In this document: positions 1 through 5,504 of the stretch, in pieces
Position numbering within the stretch: the first letter of the stretch is position 1
Layout: the number at the start of each line of letters is the position of its first letter
Origin: Schlesneria sp.
Lineage (GTDB): Bacteria > Planctomycetota > Planctomycetia > Planctomycetales > Planctomycetaceae
Length of the DNA: 10,818 nucleotides
Direction: 5' to 3'
Assembly: GCA_025353525.1 (NCBI GenBank)
Contig: JANXOO010000280.1
Location: 1 to 10,818 of the forward strand
Notes under the pieces: generated by a model
What the model was told of the DNA's origin: nothing
Seen by the model: only the letters and a program-made list of their open reading frames with translations
Database searches by the model: none
Program-made: the position numbers and the translations under genes

Positions 1-189
1 CTGAGCCGGTGCTTCAGACCCGATCCTGACCGGATTGGAAACCGCGACAACAGGATTGATGGTGGTGGTGCCGGAAGACTCAATGGAAATCTGTTCGCCC
101 GATTGGACAGGGAGAGGCTCAATCGACGACGATTCGGTGACTTCCGGCAGTAGCGGAGATGTCTTTGGTTTTGTCAGCCACGACGACAT
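1..189 (-). CDS. N-terminal part of an unknown protein, truncated by the left window edge
   Basis: An ATG at 189-187 opens a minus-strand frame that stays open for all 63 codons to the window edge. The peptide starts MSSWLTKPKTSPLLPE and is rich in Ser, Thr, Pro and Glu, with no signal peptide, membrane segment or known motif, so this part is probably disordered. An in-frame TGA lies about 16 codons upstream; a TTG just after it is the only alternative start. No Shine-Dalgarno site is visible. The gene has the same orientation as the sigma/anti-sigma unit and lies 112 bases beyond its last gene, so it could be a fourth member. A self-contained plus-strand frame (35-256, TTG start) overlaps it; I prefer the minus frame because of its ATG, its open end and its orientation, but the choice is not certain. 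Function unknown. Confidence 0.5.
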   Translation of the reverse strand, partial: MSSWLTKPKTSPLLPEVTESSSIEPLPVQSGEQISIESSGTTTINPVVAVSNPVRIGSEAPAQ

Positions 190-239
190 GCTCGATATTT
201 CTGAAAACGCCGATCGATTCAATATTCGGCAATCATGGA

Positions 240-268
240 TCGCACCGCATGCTTGAACGCCTGTGCGA
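240..268. repeat. Weak inverted repeat between the secreted-protein gene and the left-edge gene
   Basis: TCGCAC (240-245) and GTGCGA (263-268) form a 6-bp stem around a 17-base loop, with a GCATGC palindrome inside (247-252 region) and another at about 272-277. It has no T-tract. It might end the sigma-unit transcript or be chance; the rest of 190-301 shows no recognisable signal. Confidence 0.2.
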
Positions 269-301
269 ATCGCATGCATCAGGCACTCGGGTCAATCCGG
301 C

Positions 302-1363
302 CTAATGCTGAGTATTGCCGCCCGGGTTGGGAATGCGGATGCCGCCCGTTTTTCCTTTGGTAAACCTGGGCGGTAGCGGAATTTCAAAACGACCAAACAG
401 ATCGATTAACTGTTCGCGATAGACGGGAACATCTTTGGCCGTTTTGATGTCATTTGTTCCCCTCGACTCGAGGAACTTATGATATAGAATCATTTCCATC
501 TTTTGTCGCGACAAAGTCAGAAGTTTCGACTTTTCCTCGGCGGGCATCGATTCAAGGATCCGGGTTTTGTCATCGGGACCAGGCATCGGCACTGCTTCGA
601 CAGCTTGCTTGAAAATACCAAGCAACATCAGGCGAAGGATGGCTGCCCGTTTCGATTCGGCGATCTTGATCGACGGCATCGAATCTTTTCCGATCGCGGA
701 AATCATATCTTTTAGCAGTAATTCGTCTGGCCATTCGCGGTAGTTGCCACCGCTCGCCTGGACGCTTGCGTGGATGGTGGGGATATGCGCCGTCAGCTTC
801 AAATCTTCCAAACCGGATTTGACATCCGCAGGAAGCCGGTCGACAAGTACTTTCAAAACAGCCTTCAGGTCCTTTGATGACAGAGCGACATTCGGCCCAA
901 TACTCGCGCGGGACACCGGAACCTGATCGTCGGCACGAGCGGTTCGTGGAGCCTGCCCGTCGGTCGATTCATGTTGTTCAGATGCCTCAATCGAATGTTC
1001 CTGCAATTCTTTGAACTGGCGAATAAGTACCAGCTTTTGCGAGGGAACTTTTTCCCGAGCCAATTCGTCTCGTTGGGACGGAGACAGCGTCTGAAGCCAG
1101 ACGAAATATGTCTTTAGCAGCGATGTCAATCCACCTGATTTGACCTGGTCGTCGGCAAGTTGTTGGTGCAGGTCCCGGTAACGCTGTTTTTCGGCCGGGT
1201 TGAGTTTCTGGAATTCTGCGATGTTGCGGTTCAGCCGGTCTCGTTCGACTTCCGACATATTCTTCAGCCGTTCACATCGCTCGGCGATCGTCCGTTGATC
1301 GAGAGCCAGCACGGCGAGCGGCAACAATCCGATTGCGAAAGCAGCGAGTACCAGTTGTTTCAT
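302..1363 (-). CDS. Secreted alpha-helical protein of unknown function, third gene of the ECF sigma unit
   Basis: 353 residues. The N-terminus (MKQLVLAAFAIGLLPLAVLA, then LDQ) is a typical Sec signal peptide with likely cleavage near residue 20, so the mature protein should be periplasmic or outer. There is no lipobox. The mature part is charged and helical, with recurring segments of the type (L/M)(S/N/P)xxERxxL: MSEVERDRL, LNPAEKQRY, LSPSQRDEL, MPAEEKSKL. This is reminiscent of DUF3106-like or Spy/CpxP-like periplasmic helical proteins, but the likeness is in style only and I assign no family. A Glu/Ser/Gln-rich, probably flexible stretch near residues 120-150 separates two helical halves. 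The C-terminus is Gly/Pro-rich (GGIRIPNPGGNTQH). It starts 3 bases after the anti-sigma stop codon with a GGGGAAG ribosome site inside the upstream gene, so translation is probably coupled. By position it may be the extracytoplasmic sensor or a target of the sigma/anti-sigma pair; that is inference. Confidence 0.85.
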   Translation of the reverse strand: MKQLVLAAFAIGLLPLAVLALDQRTIAERCERLKNMSEVERDRLNRNIAEFQKLNPAEKQRYRDLHQQLADDQVKSGGLTSLLKTYFVWLQTLSPSQRDELAREKVPSQKLVLIRQFKELQEHSIEASEQHESTDGQAPRTARADDQVPVSRASIGPNVALSSKDLKAVLKVLVDRLPADVKSGLEDLKLTAHIPTIHASVQASGGNYREWPDELLLKDMISAIGKDSMPSIKIAESKRAAILRLMLLGIFKQAVEAVPMPGPDDKTRILESMPAEEKSKLLTLSRQKMEMILYHKFLESRGTNDIKTAKDVPVYREQLIDLFGRFEIPLPPRFTKGKTGGIRIPNPGGNTQH

Positions 1364-1366
1364 GGG

Positions 1367-1864
1367 TCACTTCCCCTGCGCATCGTCGAACAGGCCATTT
1401 TGTTTCAACTGTATAATGAAATCGAGTTCGCGAGCTTCCTGATAGGAATCAAGATTCTCGATCAGGGGCAAGTCCTGTAACAATTCTTCGTGAGGATTGG
1501 GAATCCGGTTCTTCGCCACTTCAAAACCGATCCAGCCGCAAATCAAAAGTGCGGCAAGCCACGCCGCGATCGAGATCGTCCGTTTCAGCGGGGCGTACCA
1601 CCATTGGTTGGCGAAGACATACGGAGCTTCGAGCGCCTTCAGATTTGTCATCGTCCTGGAGGCGAAGTCATTCGATGCCTTTGCTGAAGGGAGGACATCG
1701 AGCATTTCCCATGTCCGGGCGAGCACTTCGACTTCGTGCCTGGCGACCTCGCTGCGCGAAACGATTGTATCGATCTGCCGGACCTGATCGTCGGGAAGTT
1801 CCCCATCGAGGTAGGCCACCAGATCTTCGCGTTGATCGGCGTTCAGGCGGACGGTCTTTTCCAT
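1367..1864 (-). CDS. Membrane-anchored anti-sigma factor without a zinc-binding motif
   Basis: 165 residues. The cytoplasmic N-terminal domain (about 8-60) has the anti-sigma pattern LVAYLDGELPDD followed by helices ending RTWEMLDVLP, which I recognise from planctomycete anti-sigma factors encoded next to ECF sigma genes. The HxxxCxxC signature of zinc (ZAS) anti-sigma factors is absent: the only Cys is C109, inside the membrane helix. One transmembrane helix spans about 96-116 (ISIAAWLAALLICGWIGF), leaving a short C-terminal tail of about 49 residues that is probably extracytoplasmic. Expected role: hold the ECF sigma factor encoded just upstream inactive at the membrane until a signal releases it. 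The ATG lies 12 bases after the sigma stop codon; no strong ribosome site is seen. The pairing with the sigma factor rests on adjacency and domain pattern. Confidence 0.85.
   Translation of the reverse strand: MEKTVRLNADQREDLVAYLDGELPDDQVRQIDTIVSRSEVARHEVEVLARTWEMLDVLPSAKASNDFASRTMTNLKALEAPYVFANQWWYAPLKRTISIAAWLAALLICGWIGFEVAKNRIPNPHEELLQDLPLIENLDSYQEARELDFIIQLKQNGLFDDAQGK
1370..1376 (-). promoter_or_regulatory. Ribosome binding site of the secreted protein gene
   Basis: Minus-strand GGGGAAG lies inside the last codons of the anti-sigma gene, 6 bases before the ATG at 1363. It is one of few good Shine-Dalgarno matches in the window and supports both this start and translational coupling to the anti-sigma gene. 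Confidence 0.55.
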
Positions 1865-1876
1865 GATTTCGAGGTA

Positions 1877-2557
1877 CTACCGCGTCTCCTTTCCCATTTG
1901 CATATAGGGTTCCAGAGCCGTTCGGAGACTGTCACGAGCGCGTGAAAGCAACGACTTTATCGCGGGGACGGTCATTTCCATCGTCTCTGCGATATCGGAG
2001 TAACTCATCCCTTCAAACTTGTGCAGCAGCACGGTCAGTCGCTGTTGTTCGCTGAGCTGTTCGATCGCCTTTTGAACAATAATTTGCAGTTCGTGCTTGT
2101 CGATCTGCCGGGTTGGCATCAATGCCGATTTTTCAGCAAGGACGGAATCGTCGGGTTGCAACCCCGACATCGAGGTCGATTCACCGGCGGGCAGCCTGAT
2201 TTCCTTGCGTCTGGCTCTGCCCCGATGCGAATTGATGGCGAGGTTATTGGCGATGCGAAAGATCCATGTGGAGAATTTGGCGGTCGGCTGGTACCCGTGT
2301 CGCGCCCGGTAGATCCGCATGAACACGTCCTGAGCAAGATCCTCGGCCGATTCGTGATTTTGCGTCATATGGAAAAAAATCGTCGTCAATCGGTCCTGAT
2401 AGGTACTGACCAGTTTCGAGAAAGCGTCGTCGTCACCTTGTCTGGTGCGCAGCATGAGCTGCACTTCGGGATCGTGGAGATATCCCGAATCTTCGACAGA
2501 CGGTGCTGGTTTCGTCGTTGGGGGCACTGATTCACATCTCTCGGTACTGAAATGCAC
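1877..2557 (-). CDS. RNA polymerase sigma factor, ECF (sigma-70 family, group 4)
   Basis: 226 residues. Region 2 spans about 42-112: the conserved AEDLAQDVFMRIYRA (71-85) and FSTWIFRIANNLAIN (95-109) are region 2.2-2.4 hallmarks for core RNA polymerase binding and -10 recognition. Region 4 spans about 167-216, with LSEQQRLTVLLHKFEGMSYS leading into a helix-turn-helix (about 183-206) for -35 recognition. A variable linker of about 45 residues joins them, and there is no long C-terminal extension of the ECF41 kind. The start is a GTG at 2557 with no Shine-Dalgarno site; the next Met (residue 35) sits in the conserved DPEVQLMLR segment just before region 2 and is too late to be the start. It is the first gene of a unit with its anti-sigma factor and a secreted protein. 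Autoregulation is usual for such genes, but I see no clear ECF promoter upstream. Confidence 0.93.
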   Translation of the reverse strand: MHFSTERCESVPPTTKPAPSVEDSGYLHDPEVQLMLRTRQGDDDAFSKLVSTYQDRLTTIFFHMTQNHESAEDLAQDVFMRIYRARHGYQPTAKFSTWIFRIANNLAINSHRGRARRKEIRLPAGESTSMSGLQPDDSVLAEKSALMPTRQIDKHELQIIVQKAIEQLSEQQRLTVLLHKFEGMSYSDIAETMEMTVPAIKSLLSRARDSLRTALEPYMQMGKETR

Positions 2558-2657
2558 CGATTCTGTAATAATAAACTCCGGACGGCGGAAAAAGTTTCGG
2601 TCGTAATCCGAAGATTTTTGATTTTCCTGTCAGATCATGTCATTTGCACACGATTCT

Positions 2658-2715
2658 GGGAAGTGATCCGCTTTTTGTAACGCCGGGAATCTCTTCCCCA
2701 ACAGGGAATGATTCC
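2658..2715 (+). promoter_or_regulatory. Cluster of alternating short inverted repeats upstream of serS
   Basis: GGGAA occurs three times (2658-2662, 2685-2689, 2704-2708), with TTCCC at 2694-2698 and ATTCC at 2711-2715. GGGAA-TCTC-TTCCC (2685-2698) is a perfect 5-bp hairpin. The same TTCCC can instead pair with the third GGGAA across a 5-base loop, and GGAAT-G-ATTCC (2705-2715) is a perfect palindrome. Such mutually exclusive pairings could be a leader switch, or the palindrome a protein-binding site. There is no T-tract, so this is not an ordinary intrinsic terminator. The stems are short, so chance is a real alternative. Confidence 0.3.
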
Positions 2716-2787
2716 ATTAACCTGTGCCCCGCATAGAGTTTTTCGTCGGCACGGGTTTTCAAAGGGCCAGTGCTTCGTTACCGCTGC

Positions 2788-2793
2788 GAGAGG
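2788..2793 (+). promoter_or_regulatory. Ribosome binding site of serS
   Basis: GAGAGG with 6 bases before the ATG at 2800. It decides the start: the in-frame GTG at 2770 would add ten residues (MLRYRCERIR) not expected in SerRS and has no such site. Confidence 0.7.
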
Positions 2794-2799
2794 ATTAGG

Positions 2800-4089
2800 A
2801 TGCTCGACCTGCAATTTGTCTGCGATCACCTGGACGCTGTCCGCGAGAACTGTCGGAATCGAAACGTCACCGCCGAGCTCGATCGACTGCTGGAACTGCG
2901 CGAGTTGCGAAGTCCGTTAATGGTTGAACTCGACAAGGATCGTCAACGCCAGAACGAAATCGCTCAGGCAATCCCCGGTGAGAAATCGCCCGACGCACGT
3001 CGGGCGCTGATTGACGAAGGCAAGGCGCTCAAGCAATCCGTTCCCGGAAAGGAGTCGCGGCTCAAGGAAATCGAATCAGACCTTCGATCGACTATGATGA
3101 CCGTCCCCAATATGACTCATCCTGAAACTCCGCCTGGTGGCGAAGCCGACTCCAAAGAGGTGCGAACCTGGGGGACGATCCGGGAATTCGATTTCAAACC
3201 ACTCGATCATGTGACGCTGTCGGAAAAGCACGATTTGCTCGACCTCGAATCAGGAGGACGCGTTGCAGGCCACGGATTCTACTTTTTGAAGAACGAAGCC
3301 GTATTGCTCGAACTGGCTCTGACACAATATGCGGCCAGGAAACTGATCGACCACGGTTTTACGCTTCATACCACTCCTGATCTGGCGAAAATGGAAGTTC
3401 TCGAAGGGACCGGCTACCAGCCTCGCGGGAACGAAACACAGATTTACTCGATCTCCGGAATGGATTTGTGCCTTGTGGCGACCGCTGAAATCCCGCTCGG
3501 CGGAATCCTCAAAGATCAGATTGTGGATGCAAGTCGACTTCCGATCAAATTTGCGGGGATTTCGCATTGTTTCCGAACCGAAGCCGGTGCGCATGGCAAA
3601 GCGACTCGCGGCATCTATCGGGTCCATCAATTTACAAAGATTGAAATGTTCGGGTTTACGGCTCCGGATGTTGCTGCATCCGATTCCCTTCACGGGGAGA
3701 TCGTAGCCATTGAAGAAGAGATCTTTCAGGGGCTCGGCATCCCATACCGGGTTCTCGACATCGCGGCCGGCGATCTGGGCGGTTCTGCCTACAGAAAATT
3801 CGATCTGGAAGCATGGATGCCCGGTCGTGGCGAAGCGGGCGAATGGGGCGAAATTACGTCGGCATCGAATTGCACTGACTTCCAGGCTCGCAGGCTTGGC
3901 ATCCGCTGCAAGTCGCCCGAGTGGAAAGGGACCCGGTATGTCCATACGCTGAACGGCACTGCGATCGCTGTGACCCGAGCGATCATCGCGATCCTCGAAA
4001 ACTACCAGCAAGCCGACGGAAGCATTATCGTCCCTGAAGTCCTGAGACCGTGGGTCGGAAAAGACCGGATTGGTAGCGTGTCCGCCTGA
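2800..4089 (+). CDS. serS: Seryl-tRNA synthetase
   Basis: 429 residues, the usual bacterial SerRS length. It activates serine with ATP and charges tRNA-Ser (and tRNA-Sec where present) in the cytoplasm. The N-terminal part (MLDLQFVCDHLDAVREN, then a long charged helical stretch to about residue 100) is the coiled-coil arm that grips the tRNA variable loop. The class II core follows: the TAE serine-binding loop (T228-E230), motif 2 FRTEAGA (258-264) followed by TRGIYRVHQFTKIEMF, and motif 3 HTLNGTAIAVTR (382-393) with the invariant Arg, then ENYQQADGSIIVPEVLRPWVG near the end. All key residues look intact. The start is the ATG at 2800, preceded by GAGAGG. It is transcribed divergently from the sigma unit and followed by a spacer with a nested inverted repeat, so it is probably monocistronic. 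Confidence 0.97.
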   Translation: MLDLQFVCDHLDAVRENCRNRNVTAELDRLLELRELRSPLMVELDKDRQRQNEIAQAIPGEKSPDARRALIDEGKALKQSVPGKESRLKEIESDLRSTMMTVPNMTHPETPPGGEADSKEVRTWGTIREFDFKPLDHVTLSEKHDLLDLESGGRVAGHGFYFLKNEAVLLELALTQYAARKLIDHGFTLHTTPDLAKMEVLEGTGYQPRGNETQIYSISGMDLCLVATAEIPLGGILKDQIVDASRLPIKFAGISHCFRTEAGAHGKATRGIYRVHQFTKIEMFGFTAPDVAASDSLHGEIVAIEEEIFQGLGIPYRVLDIAAGDLGGSAYRKFDLEAWMPGRGEAGEWGEITSASNCTDFQARRLGIRCKSPEWKGTRYVHTLNGTAIAVTRAIIAILENYQQADGSIIVPEVLRPWVGKDRIGSVSA

Positions 4090-4120
4090 TGCAATTGTCC
4101 TCGAATCTGAACGGCTGATT

Positions 4121-4247
4121 CCCAATGGCACTCACGATAGGTAACCCGAAGCGTTAGCGAGGGAGTTTCCGCTGTTTTCACTCGTCTTGGCTCCCTCGCT
4201 AACGCTTCGGGTGACCTTGTCGTTTCGACAAAGTGAGTACCATTGGG
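4121..4247. repeat. Composite nested inverted repeat, REP/MITE-like
   Basis: Two nested pairs of arms lie between serS and the next gene. The inner arms, 26 bases each (4140-4165 and 4191-4216), match at 25 of 26 positions across a 25-base loop. The outer arms, 15 bases each (4121-4135 and 4233-4247), match at 14 of 15. On the left 4 bases separate inner and outer arms; on the right 16 bases do, and these contain their own small palindrome TTGTCG-TT-CGACAA. The inner core CCCGAAGCGTTAGCGAGGG closely resembles a motif that, from memory, recurs very often in planctomycete genomes and is often mis-translated as NPKRQRG, TRSVSEG or SLTLRV in spurious proteins. No transposase is nearby. It could be a non-autonomous mobile element, a REP-like transcript-end structure, or both. 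A GGCTGA flanks it on both sides (4113-4118, 4246-4251) but the right copy overlaps the outer arm, so it is not good evidence for a target duplication. Confidence 0.85.
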
Positions 4248-4256
4248 CTGACGCCC
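4245..4256. repeat. Short perfect hairpin GGGC-TGAC-GCCC at the edge of the composite repeat
   Basis: GGGCTGACGCCC is a perfect 4-bp GC stem with a 4-base loop, overlapping the last bases of the right outer arm. The string resembles another motif I recall as recurrent between planctomycete genes. It may be part of the same repeat family; by itself it is too short to prove anything. Confidence 0.4.
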
Positions 4257-4355
4257 GACGGCACGTTGGCAGCATGATTTTGAAAAAGAGATCTGATACG
4301 TGAATCCTGAATTCACCAGGACTGAAGTGAAACCCGCCCTTTTGTTGCAACTTGC

Positions 4356-4360
4356 AGGAG
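4356..4360 (+). promoter_or_regulatory. Ribosome binding site of the CXXCH protein gene
   Basis: AGGAG with 6 bases before the ATG at 4367. It chooses this ATG over the in-frame TTG at 4352, which lies upstream of the site and would add five residues before the signal peptide. Confidence 0.7.
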
Positions 4361-4366
4361 TTACCC

Positions 4367-5437
4367 ATGACTTCCGGATACGGACAATTGTTTGCGACAG
4401 GAATCTGTTTCGTTGCAATGTCCTTCGGGACGGCATTCGCGGCGGAACGCGTTACATTGAGCAACGTGGCCGATCCCGGTGAAAATCGCCGCGACGAGCC
4501 GCTGGCCGATTCTTTCTCATTGGAGAAAGCAGTCACGTTTATGGATTCTGCGGCATTGACCTGGCAGAAGCAGCGTCAGTGTTTTACGTGCCATACGAAT
4601 TATGCTCATCTGTATGCCAGAACTGCGGCAGATGCATCGGAACCGGCGGCGCTCGAAGTTCGCAAATATGCCGAAGATCTGATCGCCAAACGGTGGGAAG
4701 AAAACGGACCGAGATGGGACGCAGAAGTCGTGGCAACCGGTGCAGCTCTTGCGTTCAACGATGCCGCGACGACCGGCCACTTGCATCCGCTGACCCGCAA
4801 GGCACTCGATCGGCTTCTGACGGTCCAGCGAGACGACGGCGGATTCACGTGGATCAAGTGCAACTGGCCTCCCATGGAAATTGACGATCACTACGGTGCA
4901 ACACTCGCCGCCATCGCACTGGGGGCCGCTCCTGACAACTATGCGGTGACCGATGAAGCACAACGCGGAATTGTCAAGCTGCGAAACTACCTGAAAAACA
5001 ACCCGGGGCCGACTTTGCATCATCGAGCGATGGTATTGTGGGGTGATTCCCTGCTTGCCGGCCTTTTGTCTGCGGAAGACAAGCAGACGATTGTCGACGA
5101 CATCTGGCGGCTGCAAAAAACCGATGGAGGTTGGGGACTCGCCACGATGGGAGACTGGAAACGGGGTGACGATACCGCTCAGGACCTGGACAGCAGCGAT
5201 GGTTATGGGACAGGGTTTTCACTGTATATTCTGCGACGCAGCGGCGTGCCCGCCACCGATCCTCGCATTCAAAAGGGCGTCGACTGGCTGAAGAAAAATC
5301 AGCGTCAGAGCGGTCGATGGTTCACTCGATCACTTTTTAAAGACAATAAGCATTACATCACACATGCCGGGACCGCATTTGCTTTAATGGCTTTGCGAGA
5401 ATGCGAAGTCGCGGACATCTCTCGTAAACGGGATTGA
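4367..5437 (+). CDS. Exported CXXCH protein with prenyltransferase/squalene-oxidase-type repeats
   Basis: 356 residues. A signal peptide (about 1-25, ending GTAFA before AERV) sends it out of the cytoplasm. A CFTCH motif (72-76) is a canonical CXXCH covalent heme-c site, set in the sequence WQKQRQCFTCHTNYAHLYA. The rest is helical, with QW-like repeats as in terpene cyclases: QRDDGGFTW (from 154), QKTDGGWG (from 250) and QRQSGRW (from 312), between segments such as HYGATLAAIALGA and GYGTGFSLYILRRSG. This alpha-alpha-barrel fold is shared by squalene-hopene cyclases and prenyltransferases, but the DXDD catalytic acid motif of hopene cyclases is not seen and the protein is about half their length, so cyclase activity is unlikely. 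Planctomycetes have many secreted proteins of this type, of unknown role. The zinc-ribbon gene follows 67 bases downstream in the same direction. Whether heme is actually attached is unknown. Confidence 0.88.
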   Translation: MTSGYGQLFATGICFVAMSFGTAFAAERVTLSNVADPGENRRDEPLADSFSLEKAVTFMDSAALTWQKQRQCFTCHTNYAHLYARTAADASEPAALEVRKYAEDLIAKRWEENGPRWDAEVVATGAALAFNDAATTGHLHPLTRKALDRLLTVQRDDGGFTWIKCNWPPMEIDDHYGATLAAIALGAAPDNYAVTDEAQRGIVKLRNYLKNNPGPTLHHRAMVLWGDSLLAGLLSAEDKQTIVDDIWRLQKTDGGWGLATMGDWKRGDDTAQDLDSSDGYGTGFSLYILRRSGVPATDPRIQKGVDWLKKNQRQSGRWFTRSLFKDNKHYITHAGTAFALMALRECEVADISRKRD

Positions 5438-5504
5438 ACAGTTTCATTATTTGCAGGTTCTGGACAGGATTTCGAAATGAAAGATCGATCGCAATAGAAT
5501 CACA

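Larger units (their letters stand above)
2558..2799. other. Divergent intergenic spacer between the sigma gene and serS
   Basis: 242 bases that must hold promoters for both the minus-strand sigma unit and plus-strand serS. I find no convincing -35/-10 pair on either strand. A TATTAT hexamer on the minus strand (2573-2568) is only about 10 bases from the GTG and would leave almost no leader. The serS-proximal half holds a cluster of short inverted repeats, listed separately. Confidence 0.6.

Noticed and set aside
35..256. Plus-strand 73-codon frame with a TTG start at the left end
   Set aside because: No ribosome site or ATG, no known motif, and it overlaps an ATG-started minus-strand frame in the operon orientation. 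Not fully excluded.
2568..2573. TATTAT on the minus strand as the -10 box of the sigma gene
   Set aside because: It is about 10 bases from the GTG start and has no -35 partner at proper spacing.
2770..2799. Longer serS start at the GTG at 2770
   Set aside because: The extra ten residues do not fit SerRS N-termini, and the ATG at 2800 has a good GAGAGG ribosome site and begins MLDLQF as expected.
3250..4131. Open 293-codon frame on the minus strand inside serS
   Set aside because: It lies antisense to an unmistakable seryl-tRNA synthetase; the peptide has no recognisable domain and is a mirror of the serS codon pattern.
4140..4216. Inner inverted repeat as a simple intrinsic terminator of serS
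   Set aside because: Arms of 26 bases with a 25-base loop and no T-tract do not fit an intrinsic terminator; the nested outer arms point to a repeat element, though it may still affect transcript ends.
4002..4536. Two overlapping minus-strand frames across the serS-downstream spacer
   Set aside because: They read through the inverted repeat, giving the TRSVSEG- and SLTLRV-type peptides known from spurious planctomycete ORFs, and overlap the ends of two real genes.
4367..5437. Annotation as an active squalene-hopene cyclase
   Set aside because: The protein is about half the usual length, is exported, and lacks a visible DXDD motif.
5476..5496. Six-codon ORF (MKDRSQ) just before the zinc-ribbon gene
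   Set aside because: It has no Shine-Dalgarno site, and such short frames arise readily by chance.
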